From Thermohalobaculum sp050043005 (GTDB lineage: Bacteria > Pseudomonadota > Alphaproteobacteria > Rhodobacterales > Rhodobacteraceae): a stretch of 64,000 bases of DNA. Location of the stretch: contig JBHJIZ010000062.1 of assembly GCA_050043005.1 (NCBI GenBank), positions 3,849 through 67,848 of the forward strand. Reading direction: 5' to 3'. Below the pieces are notes generated by a model. It was not told the origin of the DNA. It made no database searches and saw only the letters and a list, made by a program, of their open reading frames with translations. The translations under genes were made by a program, and so were the position numbers. The first letter of the stretch is position 1. Every line of letters starts with the position of its first letter. Shown here piece after piece: positions 7,607 through 16,258 of the stretch.

Positions 7607-9280
7607 ATGCTAGATACACAGAGGACTGCCGATCCGGCGGTACGCAACCCTGTCCCCAAGACACTCGATGCGCTGGTCATCGGCGCCGGTGTGGCAGGGC
7701 TCTACCAGCTTCACCAGCTGCGCGAGATGGGCCTGAAGGCGCATGTCTGCGACACCGCCACGGATGTGGGCGGCACCTGGTACTGGAACCGATATCCCGG
7801 CGCCAAATTCGATAGCGAAGCATACATCTATCAGTATCTTTTCGACGAAGAGCTCTACAAAGGTTGGACCTGGAGCGAACGCTTTCCCGGCCAGCCGGAG
7901 ATCGAGCGCTGGCTGCACTATATCGCCGACAAGCTGGACTTGCGCGGGGACATGTCGTTCTCGACGACCATTACCAAGGCGATGTATGACGAGGACGCCG
8001 GGCGCTGGACGGTGCATACCGACAAAAGCGACGTGATCGACACGCAGTTCCTGATCGGTTGCACTGGTATGCTTTCGGCACCCCTGGAAGACCGATTCCC
8101 CGGTCAGGCTACTTTCAAGGGACAGATCGTGCACACGGGCCGCTACCCCAAGGGCGGGCTGGACATCGAAGGCAAGCGCGTTGGCGTGATCGGCATCGGC
8201 GCTACGGGCATTCAGGTGATCCAAACCATCGCCTCGGAGGTCGGCCATCTGACGGTGTTCGCCCGAACGCCGCAATACGTTCTGCCGATGAAGAACCCGA
8301 AATACGGGCCTGACGAAGCCGTCTGGTACAAGGGCCGGTTCGAGGAGTTCCAAAACAACTTACCCCACACCTTCACCGGGTTCGAGTACGACTTCGAGAA
8401 CACCTGGGCCGACCTGACCCCGGAACGCCGCCTCGAGGTTTTGGAGGAGATTCACGCCGATGGCTCGTTGAAGCTCTGGCTGGCCTCGTTCGCCGAGATG
8501 TTCTTCGAGCAGGATGTCAGCGACGAGATTTCGGAATTCGTGCGCCAGAAGATGATCGCGCGGTTGAAGGACCCCAAGCTGATCGACACGCTTGTGCCGA
8601 AGCCAGGATCATACGGATTCGGTACTCACCGGGTTCCGCTGGAATCAAACTATCTCGAAGTCTTCCACCGAGACAATGTCGAAGCGGTCAACGTCCGCGA
8701 GAACGCGATTGCCGAGATCTTGCCCGAAGGTGTCCGGCTGGAGGACGGCACAATCTACGAACTGGACGTCATTATCATGGCTGTCGGTTTCGACGCCGGC
8801 TCGGGTGCGTTGGCGCGGATCGACATAAACGGGCGGGGTGGCCTGAACCTAGCCGAGGAATGGCGCAAGGACATCCGTACCACGCTGGGCATACAAAAGT
8901 ACGGCTTCCCCAACCTGTTCATGACCGGCGCGCCGCTGGCACCGTCGGCTGCGCTTTGCAACATGACCACCTGTCTGCAGCAACAGACCGAGTGGATCTC
9001 GCGCTGCATTGGCGATCTACGCTCAAGTGGCCACGACGTCATCGAGCCGACTGAAGCCGGCGAAGACGCCTGGGTCACCCATCATGACGAAACCGCCAAC
9101 GCGACCCTGATCGCCAACGTTACATCGTGGTACACAGGTGCGAACGTCGAGGGCAAACCCCGCCGGGTTCTGTCCTATACCGGAGGCGTCGGCGCCTACC
9201 GCGACCGCTGCGACCAAGAGGCAAAGGACGGCTATCCGCTCTTTGCCCTCAGCAAGGCAGCCGCACCTCAGCCCGTCTAA
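7607..9280 (+). CDS. Type I Baeyer-Villiger flavin monooxygenase
   Basis: At 557 residues this matches the usual size of type I Baeyer-Villiger monooxygenases, which insert oxygen next to a ketone to give an ester or lactone using FAD and NADPH. Visible marks are the FAD dinucleotide site VIGAGVAGL near the N-terminus, the family-typical DVGGTWYWNRYPGAKFDSE, the fingerprint-like FKGQIVHTGRYP (consensus FxGxxxHTxxWP, with Arg-Tyr for the Trp position), and the NADPH site GVIGIGATG. It lies 73 bases upstream of a beta-lactamase-fold esterase, and the pair would turn a ketone into an acid plus an alcohol. The substrate (cyclic, aromatic or linear ketone) cannot be read from sequence. Confidence 0.9.
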   Translation: MLDTQRTADPAVRNPVPKTLDALVIGAGVAGLYQLHQLREMGLKAHVCDTATDVGGTWYWNRYPGAKFDSEAYIYQYLFDEELYKGWTWSERFPGQPEIERWLHYIADKLDLRGDMSFSTTITKAMYDEDAGRWTVHTDKSDVIDTQFLIGCTGMLSAPLEDRFPGQATFKGQIVHTGRYPKGGLDIEGKRVGVIGIGATGIQVIQTIASEVGHLTVFARTPQYVLPMKNPKYGPDEAVWYKGRFEEFQNNLPHTFTGFEYDFENTWADLTPERRLEVLEEIHADGSLKLWLASFAEMFFEQDVSDEISEFVRQKMIARLKDPKLIDTLVPKPGSYGFGTHRVPLESNYLEVFHRDNVEAVNVRENAIAEILPEGVRLEDGTIYELDVIIMAVGFDAGSGALARIDINGRGGLNLAEEWRKDIRTTLGIQKYGFPNLFMTGAPLAPSAALCNMTTCLQQQTEWISRCIGDLRSSGHDVIEPTEAGEDAWVTHHDETANATLIANVTSWYTGANVEGKPRRVLSYTGGVGAYRDRCDQEAKDGYPLFALSKAAAPQPV

Positions 9281-9353
9281 TCCGGGATCCAAGACCAAGG
9301 GCCCGGCCCGGATCCAGGGGTGGGCCCAATCACAACAAAAACGGGAGGATACC

Positions 9354-10541
9354 ATGAGCCACCAATTCAACGCAGATGCCATTCTGAACAGCGTCGTCAC
9401 CTCCAGCCCGCGCGTGCCCGGCGTCGTCGCGATGGTCACGGACCGGGAGCGGAACATCTACGAAGGGGCGGCGGGCGTGCGCCGCATGGACGGCGATGCG
9501 CCCATGACAAAGGGCGATGCGTTCGCGATCTTCTCCACGACCAAGGCGATCACCGGGACAGCGATCCTGCAATTGATGGAGGAGGGCAAGCTGGATCTGG
9601 ACGCGCCTGCAAAGACCTACGCGCCGGATATCGGCAAGCTTCAGGTTATCGAGGGTTTCGATACGAACGGCGAACCGCGACTCCGCGCGCCCAAGCGCGA
9701 CATCACGACCCGTATGCTGCTCCTGCATACGGCGGGGCTAGGTTATGACTTCTTCAGCGAGACCTATAACAGGCTGGCCGAGGAAAAGGGTCAGCCCAGC
9801 GTCATTACCGCATCCAAGGAATGCCTGATGACCCCGTTGCTGTTCGATCCGAACGATGGTTGGGAGTACGGCACCAATATCGACTGGTGTGGCCAGGTCG
9901 TCGAAGGCATCACCGGCAAGCGCCTCGGCGAGGTCTTCCAATCGCAGATATTCGAACCCCTGGGCATGACCGATACGACCTTCGAATTGAACGATGCCCT
10001 GCGCACCAAGCTGGCCGGTATGCATGCACGCGGCGAGGATGGAAGTCTGACACCGATGGATTTCGAACTGCCCGACAAGCCAGAGGTGCACATGGGCGGG
10101 CACGGGCTTTACGGCACCGTTGACGACTACATGCGCTTCATCCGCATGTGGCTGAACGACGGCGCCGGAGAGAACGGTCGGGTGCTGAAACCCGAAACGG
10201 TGCAGATGGCCGCTCAGAACCAACTTGGTGATCGTAAGATTACCCCGTTCAAGGGGGTCATCCCTTCGCTGTCAAACGATGCCGAGTTCTTCCCTGGTCT
10301 GCCAAAGTCTTGGTCCTTTACCTTCATGGTGAATGACGAGCAGGCCCCAACCGGCCGCCCGGCCGGCGCCATTGGCTGGGCAGGGCTGGCCAACCTGTTT
10401 TATTGGATTGACCGGCAGAGTGGTTTCGGCGGCTTCTGGGCGACCCAAATCCTGCCCTTTGGCGACGCGGTCTCTTTCACTGGGTACATGGAGATGGAAA
10501 CGGCGTTCTATGCATCGCTGGAGCAAGCCAAAGCCGCCTGA
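9354..10541 (+). CDS. Serine hydrolase of the beta-lactamase/EstB esterase family
   Basis: The ATG at 9354 has a strong GGGAGGA upstream and gives 395 residues. The class C beta-lactamase fold is indicated by the SxxK motif in IFSTTKAITG (Ser61, Lys64), a tyrosine motif in WEYGTNIDWCGQ, and a late HxG-type segment with the MGGHGLYGTVDDYMRFIRM block typical of EstB-like esterases. There is no signal peptide, so it is cytoplasmic and more likely an esterase than a beta-lactamase. Its position right after the monooxygenase suggests it hydrolyses the ester or lactone produced there. Confidence 0.88.
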   Translation: MSHQFNADAILNSVVTSSPRVPGVVAMVTDRERNIYEGAAGVRRMDGDAPMTKGDAFAIFSTTKAITGTAILQLMEEGKLDLDAPAKTYAPDIGKLQVIEGFDTNGEPRLRAPKRDITTRMLLLHTAGLGYDFFSETYNRLAEEKGQPSVITASKECLMTPLLFDPNDGWEYGTNIDWCGQVVEGITGKRLGEVFQSQIFEPLGMTDTTFELNDALRTKLAGMHARGEDGSLTPMDFELPDKPEVHMGGHGLYGTVDDYMRFIRMWLNDGAGENGRVLKPETVQMAAQNQLGDRKITPFKGVIPSLSNDAEFFPGLPKSWSFTFMVNDEQAPTGRPAGAIGWAGLANLFYWIDRQSGFGGFWATQILPFGDAVSFTGYMEMETAFYASLEQAKAA

Positions 10542-11053
10542 GTTGGTTTCTCCCGCTGGCCGTCGGATCGCCGCCGGCCGACTTTTATTAGTTTGATTGA
10601 ATCCGAAACCCTATGATTGCTTTTTTTTTCGATGTTTCGTATGCAATGTCGTCTTTTGGCGCTTCCTGCCAGTTGGCCGAACGGCTGCTAATGGGGGCAG
10701 ATCGTGAATTCGCGCGCATTGTCAAACGGGGGCCTCCCGAAAGTGGCAGAAAGTGCGTTGAGGATTGGACGGTGACTTCTGATACACTTAAGAGCGTTGT
10801 CGTATGATACGGCTGATCACTAGACGGCCTGACTTCAATCAAACCGCCCGGTCTGTTGCGGCAAGAGCCACGTCCTCGGAAAACGGCGCGTTGCCGCTAT
10901 CTTGAAAGTGCAGAATTGGTGGTCTCGACGCAGGATGGCGAGGCGTTACGTGTTGACCGTGATATCGATAACTTGACCCGTCTATGACCTTACAGAAAAC
11001 GGTTGGTTTCAAACGAAAAGCGAAACCGGGACGCTCGGGCTAAGGCCATTTCG
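10542..11053. other. Gene-poor stretch before island-like genes
   Basis: No convincing gene is seen. A GTCGG/CCGAC inverted repeat followed by tttt just after the esterase stop (about 10564-10587) may be a weak terminator. A 43-codon open frame from a TTG at 10856 to the stop at 10987 exists but lacks a good ribosome-binding site. The region may be remnant DNA of the element represented by the next two genes. Confidence 0.3.
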
Positions 11054-11260
11054 ATGAATCTACGGCGGGATAACTGGCGATGCTGGTGGTGCTGTGGCGA
11101 GATCGGCCTGCACAAGCGCGCCGACGCAGTATTTTGTCGAGAACGATGCCGAAAAGCGAATGCACGCGAACGAAGGCGCTACTGGTCAGACCATCAGCAA
11201 GTCACCGATGTTCGAATGCAACCGATCAAGCTTTATGAATTGCCTAATGATTTCGGTTAA
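11054..11260 (+). CDS. Small zinc-ribbon-like hypothetical protein
   Basis: The ATG at 11054 gives 68 residues; an upstream TTG at 11003 would add 17. The protein has paired cysteines (CWWCC near the start, FCRERC about 20 residues later) set among basic residues, consistent with a small zinc-binding, possibly nucleic-acid-binding protein of phage or island type. It lies 14 bases upstream of the next gene, so the two are probably co-transcribed. No specific function can be assigned. Confidence 0.45.
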   Translation: MNLRRDNWRCWWCCGEIGLHKRADAVFCRERCRKANARERRRYWSDHQQVTDVRMQPIKLYELPNDFG

Positions 11261-11274
11261 ATCGGGAGGTGGGC

Positions 11275-11922
11275 ATGGGTGGCATTGGCAGCGGTCGGCG
11301 CTGGCATTTCGATGCGCGCAAGACGACGAGCAACTTCCGAAGCATCGATGTGCGCCGCTGGCACCGTGATGGGCTTCTGAATCCGGGCAATCAATTTGGG
11401 TGGAACTGGAGCTTAGATGGCGAGGTCACCGCATCCATCCACGTACGCGTCGAACACGGTGTCGTTCGCTTGCTCTACAAGACGCGCGGTCACGATGAAA
11501 ACTGGCGCGAGATGGACTACCCGGTCACCCTGGATTCGACCGAATGCAATTTCGGTGGTTCCCGGAAATGGTTCATCTGCCCAGCCTGGGGATGTCGCAG
11601 GCGGGTTGCTGTCCTGCACGGCGGTGCGGTGTTCGCTTGCCGAACCTGCCATCAGATTGCCTATCCTTCACAGAATGAGAACGCGCCGGATCGCGCATTG
11701 CGAAGGGCAGAGCGCATTCGCGAAAAGCTTGGCTGGCCTGCTGGTGTGCTGAACCTTCCGGGTGGAAAGCCAAAGGGGATGCACTGGCGCACCTACCACC
11801 GGCTAGTTTCCGAACAGGACAGATATACGAACGCATCAATGGCGCATTTGATGAACGGTTTGGAATGGCCGATCTGCTCGCAAAATCTACAGGAGCGCGG
11901 ATCGCACAAAAGGGGACTATAA
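11275..11922 (+). CDS. Conserved hypothetical protein of the MGGIGSGR family (zinc ribbon), island-associated
   Basis: The ATG at 11275 has GGGAGG five bases upstream and gives 215 residues beginning MGGIGSGR. I recognise this N-terminus, the SIDVRRWHRDGLL segment and the GGKPKGMHWRTYHRL segment from a widespread, functionally undescribed alphaproteobacterial family often found in prophages and islands. Two cysteine pairs (CPAWGC and FACRTC) suggest a zinc ribbon. After residue 190 the family-like ending is less clear in this frame, while a +2 frame reads FDERFGMADLLAK. A late frameshift is possible. It lies 62 bases from the 3' end of tRNA-Thr. Confidence 0.6.
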   Translation: MGGIGSGRRWHFDARKTTSNFRSIDVRRWHRDGLLNPGNQFGWNWSLDGEVTASIHVRVEHGVVRLLYKTRGHDENWREMDYPVTLDSTECNFGGSRKWFICPAWGCRRRVAVLHGGAVFACRTCHQIAYPSQNENAPDRALRRAERIREKLGWPAGVLNLPGGKPKGMHWRTYHRLVSEQDRYTNASMAHLMNGLEWPICSQNLQERGSHKRGL

Positions 11923-11983
11923 GCGGGATGGGATGCTCACCCCGGCGATTTGTATATATATTTCAGCATCTTGTGAGAAGATA

Positions 11984-12059
11984 TGGTGCCGGTGATAGGA
12001 CTCGAACCTACGACCCCATCATTACGAATGACGTGCTCTACCATCTGAGCTACACCGGC
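11984..12059 (-). tRNA. tRNA-Thr (anticodon CGT)
   Basis: Read on the minus strand, the 76 bases fold as a standard tRNA. The 7-bp acceptor stem is GCCGGTG with CACCGGC, and the D arm stem is GCTC/GAGC. The anticodon stem is CGTCA/TGATG around the loop TTCGTAA, with CGT at positions 34-36. The T arm is GTAGG/CCTAT around TTCGAGT, and CCA is encoded at the 3' end (11984-11986). CGT reads ACG threonine codons. Confidence 0.95.
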
Positions 12060-12337
12060 GCCGCCGCCCTACTATCGCCCAAGCAGCCTAGGGTCAATCA
12101 CTCGATCTTACTGGAGATCGGGGATGTCGCACGCCAGATCTGATCACATCTGAACAACAGTGGAATGATCCGAACCAGCATCACTCTGGCATCCGGTGAC
12201 CGTGAAAGAAAGGCCAAAACTCAAAGCCTACTAATCACGCAAGTCCACATCACACCATAAGGCTTTGTATAAGCGCGCTGACACGCCGAGCCTGATTTCA
12301 ACAACAGCTTCCTATCGGACCTTTCGCGCGACAAGCG

Positions 12338-13771
12338 TCAGGCGACGGGCTCTGCCTTGGCTGTCTTTTTGTCGGCCGATCCCGCTTCAACCGTTTCCGC
12401 GTCCTCGGCAGCCGGTCCCGCGCCTTGCGATCCGGCGTCATCACCGCCTGACGCGGCAACGCTTCCGGAGGTCACATCTTCCATGCCGGTGTCGTCTCGC
12501 GCCCCCATCAGCAACGGCAACATGGCGGCATTGTTGATGACGGAGTCGCTTGCTCCCGTGCGTGGCGCCCCCAGCCCGCGTGCGAGCCAGCCCTGAACGA
12601 CGTGATCCGGGTCGCCCTCGCCGCGTGCAATCGCCGCGAAGACCGCACAACTGCGGGCAGACGGTTCGGTTTCGCGGAGATCCTCGATGGCGCGGCGTGG
12701 CCCGCCCCAATCCTCGTCCACCAGGGCCAGTTCCGCCTTCATGAACTGCGTTTCGTCATGGTTCGGATGGATCGCAAAGAGCTGTTCGAAACGGCGCCGA
12801 CGCGCTGCAGGAGCCTCGTCCGGTTCGATCGCGGCAAACGCCGCGGCCAATTTCGGGTGCGGTGCGAACCGCCAGGATTCGACGACGATCTTCGACGCGG
12901 CACGCTTGGCGCCGCTTTCGATCAGCAGGCGTGCTGCTCCCGCCGACGCATCAACGTTCGCCGGATCCAACTTCGCCGCCTCGACCGCGAGCGCTCGGGC
13001 GCGTTCGGTTTCTCCAGTCTGCTCGGCGTCTTCGGCTTCGGCGAAAGCCAACGCGGCTTCGCGGGTCTGGGCTTCCGGTTTGGGCAGCAGACCACGGCGC
13101 TTTTGTTCTTTCACCGTCTTGCGCGCGCCCGCCCAATCGAATTTTTGACTTTGCAGCGTGTAGAGGGCTTCGAGCGCGCCGCCGTGTTTTGGGGCCAGTT
13201 CATGCGCATGGTTGGCGAGGGTCAAAGCCTTGTCGGTATCCTCGGCTTCGATAGCATATCCCAAAAGCCCCTGGGTGCCGAGGAAAGCCGTCGTCTCTTC
13301 GGACATCAACGCTTTGTAGTAGGTTTGCGCACGCACCTTGTCACCCGCCAGATCAGCCGCCTGGGCATTGACCAGACGCGTCAGGTCGGGCCGGCGCAGG
13401 TTCTTCTCGGCGAGTTTTGCCTTTTTCATCGCGAGCTTTCCGTCGCCCGCAGCCAGAGCCATCATCGCCTTGGACAAGGCGTCCATCCCGCGGCGCTCGC
13501 GGGACCGGACGAAGAACCGGCTGAATGCGGTCTCATCCCCCAGGACGAACATGACCAGCGCGTAGACGAAGCGCAGTACGGCCAGCGTGAACAGGATCGC
13601 GACGATACCGACCAGCAGGATCAACGCGGCTTCGTAGAGTTTGAACTCGTAGAGCCGTCCGCCGTAATCCAGCGACAGAGTTCCCGGTTCCGCGACCAAT
13701 GCGTCCAGGGCCGATGCGCCAGCAACGACGATCACAGCACCGGCGAGAAGATAGATAATCGTCTTCAACAT
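12338..13771 (-). CDS. hemY: HemY-like membrane-anchored TPR protein
   Basis: This 477-residue protein has two N-terminal membrane segments (about 5-25 and 45-70), the second with LFTLAVLRFVYALVMFVLGDE. TPR-like helices typical of the HemY family follow (MMALAAGDGKLAMKKAKLAEKN, then repeated alanine-rich pairs). The C-terminal tail is Ala/Gly/acidic and low in complexity. HemY of this type is not protoporphyrinogen oxidase. It is a conserved inner-membrane protein linked to late haem synthesis by gene order, with an unsettled biochemical role. It is last of hemC-hemD-mitofilin-hemY and starts 10 bases after the mitofilin stop. Confidence 0.85.
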   Translation of the reverse strand: MLKTIIYLLAGAVIVVAGASALDALVAEPGTLSLDYGGRLYEFKLYEAALILLVGIVAILFTLAVLRFVYALVMFVLGDETAFSRFFVRSRERRGMDALSKAMMALAAGDGKLAMKKAKLAEKNLRRPDLTRLVNAQAADLAGDKVRAQTYYKALMSEETTAFLGTQGLLGYAIEAEDTDKALTLANHAHELAPKHGGALEALYTLQSQKFDWAGARKTVKEQKRRGLLPKPEAQTREAALAFAEAEDAEQTGETERARALAVEAAKLDPANVDASAGAARLLIESGAKRAASKIVVESWRFAPHPKLAAAFAAIEPDEAPAARRRRFEQLFAIHPNHDETQFMKAELALVDEDWGGPRRAIEDLRETEPSARSCAVFAAIARGEGDPDHVVQGWLARGLGAPRTGASDSVINNAAMLPLLMGARDDTGMEDVTSGSVAASGGDDAGSQGAGPAAEDAETVEAGSADKKTAKAEPVA

Positions 13772-13781
13772 GGTCGTCTCC

Positions 13782-15449
13782 TCAACCCTGCGATCCGAGA
13801 ATACCGCCGATCAACGCGGCCGCCGCGTCGTCTGCGTCCACGCGGGCCCGCGCATCCTGCAACCAACCGTCCAGAACGGATTTCGCCGCATCCGACAGCC
13901 CGTCAGCCTCGCCAAGCGCACCCGGCAGATCGCCGTCGCGCAGGCTGGCTTCGATCCGTGACACGATGGCGGCAGCATCGTCGCCTTCGGCGGCATCTTT
14001 CGGGCGACCTGCAAACAAAGACTCAACGCGCGCCGTGGCCTGACCGAGAGCGCTGCCGTCGGAGCCAGCCCGCAGATCGGCCTTGATTGCGTCTCGGGCC
14101 AGCCCTGTGAACGCGCGTGTCAGCGTATCGAGAGTCTTCACACCGCTGGCGGCCACGGACGAGAGCGCTTCGGGAGCTGGTCCCCCAGTCAGAGCGACGA
14201 TCTCGTCCAGCGACCGTGCAAAGGGGGCTCCATTTGCCATCTGACTGCTCAGCGCAGCTGCCGCGGCCTTGAGCGAGGCATTCTGGATGGCACCGTCGAC
14301 CGTGCTGACGGCCTGATCAGCCGCAGCCTTGGCTTCTTCTGCCGCCGCTGCCGCTGCGTCCGATTTTGCGGAAAGATCGGTAATCTGCGCGCTGACCTCG
14401 CCCAACTTGCTGTCGATCGAGCTTTGGACATCGGCGAGCGCTGCTGTCGTTGCGAGCGCCCCGCCGTCTGGCAACGCAGAGATCGCCGCTTCGAGATCCG
14501 CCCCCAGCGCCGTGCGCGCCGAGCGCAGATCGTCATGGGTCGTGAACGTGTTCATCTCTTCTCGCGGCATGAAGACCGACGTGTCCGGTTGCGCCGCTGC
14601 CAGCGTGTCGACTTTCGCCTTGAGCGCTGCAAAAGCTGCCGTGATCTCGGCGCTCGAGGCATCGCTGCCCTCGGCCGCAGCGGCAGTGAGATTCTCACCG
14701 ACAGCTTCGACTTCCGAGCGCAAGGTCGCCATCCGGGCCTCGTAGCTTGTCATTTGACGGGACAGGGACGCCACATCGCGTGTCGCGGCCGATGCGACCT
14801 TGCCTGCCTCGGTCGCCGCGTTCGTCGCAATATCGGCTGCCTCGGCTGCCTCTATCGCGGCAGCCTGCGCGTCGGTGACCACAGACTCGGCCACGCCGGA
14901 TGCGGACGCTGCCCCGGCAGAAGCCTCCGCCGCAGAGCGTGCCTGCGCGACCTCTTCCTGCGCTGTTGCAAGGGCGGCCTCGGCCATCTCCAGCCGCTGG
15001 GTCAGATCGGCCACCTGTTGGACCAATTCCGTCACGACGCCCGTCGCAGCAGCGGAACCGACCTGTGCCTCGATCGCAGCAAAGCGCTCATCCATGACGG
15101 TCTGTTGCGGAATGATGTGCTTGGCGATGCTGGTCGGCAGGTGCGGAGCCGTCTTCGGCACGAGCCAGAGCGACAGCCCGAAGATCGCCAAGATGATCAG
15201 CAGGTACTTGAGCACCGTGGCGGCAAACCCGCCTCCCTGACGACCGTCTTCATCATGATGCTCAGCATGCGTTTCGTGATCCGTGTGATCCGCGTGATCC
15301 GTCTCATCTATCGGCTGATCATCACGATCGGCGTCTGCCGAGGTCGCATCAGCTTCTTGCTCAGGCGCGTCATTGACTACAGGCTCCTGAGGTGTCTCAG
15401 GCTCTTGCGCGGTTTCCTTGTCGTCATTCGGATTGGACGGGTTGTTCAT
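13782..15449 (-). CDS. Mitofilin/Mic60-like inner-membrane coiled-coil protein (COG4223)
   Basis: The 555 residues comprise an acidic, Asp/Glu/His-rich cytoplasmic N-terminus (about 1-70), one membrane helix (KYLLIILAIFGLSLWLV, about 82-98) and a long Ala-rich coiled coil (roughly 120-400). The C-terminal helical mitofilin-like domain contains AFTGLARDAIKADLRAG. This order is that of alphaproteobacterial homologues of mitochondrial Mic60, which shape membranes and are encoded beside haem genes, as here. It starts with CAGGAGT upstream of the ATG. In mitochondria Mic60 builds crista junctions; a similar role in intracytoplasmic or inner-membrane organisation is inferred. Confidence 0.85.
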   Translation of the reverse strand: MNNPSNPNDDKETAQEPETPQEPVVNDAPEQEADATSADADRDDQPIDETDHADHTDHETHAEHHDEDGRQGGGFAATVLKYLLIILAIFGLSLWLVPKTAPHLPTSIAKHIIPQQTVMDERFAAIEAQVGSAAATGVVTELVQQVADLTQRLEMAEAALATAQEEVAQARSAAEASAGAASASGVAESVVTDAQAAAIEAAEAADIATNAATEAGKVASAATRDVASLSRQMTSYEARMATLRSEVEAVGENLTAAAAEGSDASSAEITAAFAALKAKVDTLAAAQPDTSVFMPREEMNTFTTHDDLRSARTALGADLEAAISALPDGGALATTAALADVQSSIDSKLGEVSAQITDLSAKSDAAAAAAEEAKAAADQAVSTVDGAIQNASLKAAAAALSSQMANGAPFARSLDEIVALTGGPAPEALSSVAASGVKTLDTLTRAFTGLARDAIKADLRAGSDGSALGQATARVESLFAGRPKDAAEGDDAAAIVSRIEASLRDGDLPGALGEADGLSDAAKSVLDGWLQDARARVDADDAAAALIGGILGSQG

Positions 15450-15550
15450 CCGGGACTCCTGTCAGGCATCGTTCGTCGACCGCGCCCGGTCTTGGACTGA
15501 ACCTATGGTATTGTCGCGACACCGCCAGCACAATCGGCGTCGAGAGGGTT

Positions 15551-16252
15551 TTATCGCACCGCAACACAAATCTCAGCAATCATCTCCGTGGCATTGGGCC
15601 GCGATGCAACAGCAATCCGGCCAAAACCCACCTTGGCAAGCGGTTCGGCCGCACTCTCGGAAATAGCGACAAGGACGGTCCTGTCGAGTCGCCAGTCTTC
15701 GCGCGCCGTCAGCGAATCGGCCAGAACATGTGCGTTGCGCGTCGACCAGATCGTCACAACGTCCATGCGTTGCTCCAGAAAGGCACTGACGACGTCATCG
15801 GGCGGTTCTTCAACCGGCAGCGTCCGATAGACGATGTGCTCGTCACAATCGATGCCATGCGGGATCAGACATGCAGACTGGGCACCGGAGACGGTTTCGC
15901 CGCGGGCATAGGCAACGCGCCGCTGAGCAGTCCGAAGGACGAGATCGACCAAATCCCGAAATGCACCATCCGCGTCGCGAACGTCCGAGAACCCGTGCTC
16001 ACGTGCCAACTCAGCGGTGCGTCGGCCAACGCAGAGCGCTGCCAGATCGCAACGGGCGCAGGTCGCCGCGAAGCCCCGGACGCCGTTCGCTGACGAGAAC
16101 ACGATGGCTTCGGTGTCATCCGCCAGGTGAATATCCGTCGCGATGATCTCGATCCGGGTAAGTGGCCAGATGAGGGTCTCAATGCCATGAGAAGCAAGCG
16201 TTGCTGCAATCCGCTCACTGTCGGCAACCGGGCGTGTCAGCAAAACCGTCAC
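15551..16252 (-). CDS. hemD: Uroporphyrinogen-III synthase
   Basis: These 233 residues begin at a GTG (16252) with MTVLLTRPVADSERIAATL, typical of HemD N-termini. Weakly conserved bilobed HemD sequence follows, including AIVFSSANGVRGFA and the C-terminal DVVTIWSTRNAHVLADSL segment. HemD closes and inverts ring D of hydroxymethylbilane to give uroporphyrinogen III. It starts seven bases after the hemC stop, consistent with co-transcription and consecutive steps in haem synthesis. Confidence 0.9.
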   Translation of the reverse strand: MTVLLTRPVADSERIAATLASHGIETLIWPLTRIEIIATDIHLADDTEAIVFSSANGVRGFAATCARCDLAALCVGRRTAELAREHGFSDVRDADGAFRDLVDLVLRTAQRRVAYARGETVSGAQSACLIPHGIDCDEHIVYRTLPVEEPPDDVVSAFLEQRMDVVTIWSTRNAHVLADSLTAREDWRLDRTVLVAISESAAEPLAKVGFGRIAVASRPNATEMIAEICVAVR

Positions 16253-16258
16253 GTGGCC

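Noticed and set aside
1..11983. Second copy of the tRNA-Thr 3' end as an attachment repeat
   Set aside because: Reading through this region I saw no convincing direct repeat of the tRNA 3' end; a computed search could still find a short one.
12602..14086. 494-codon open frame on the plus strand
   Set aside because: It lies antisense to hemY and the mitofilin-like gene, has Arg/Gln-rich composition typical of a GC-rich antisense frame, and no recognisable domain.
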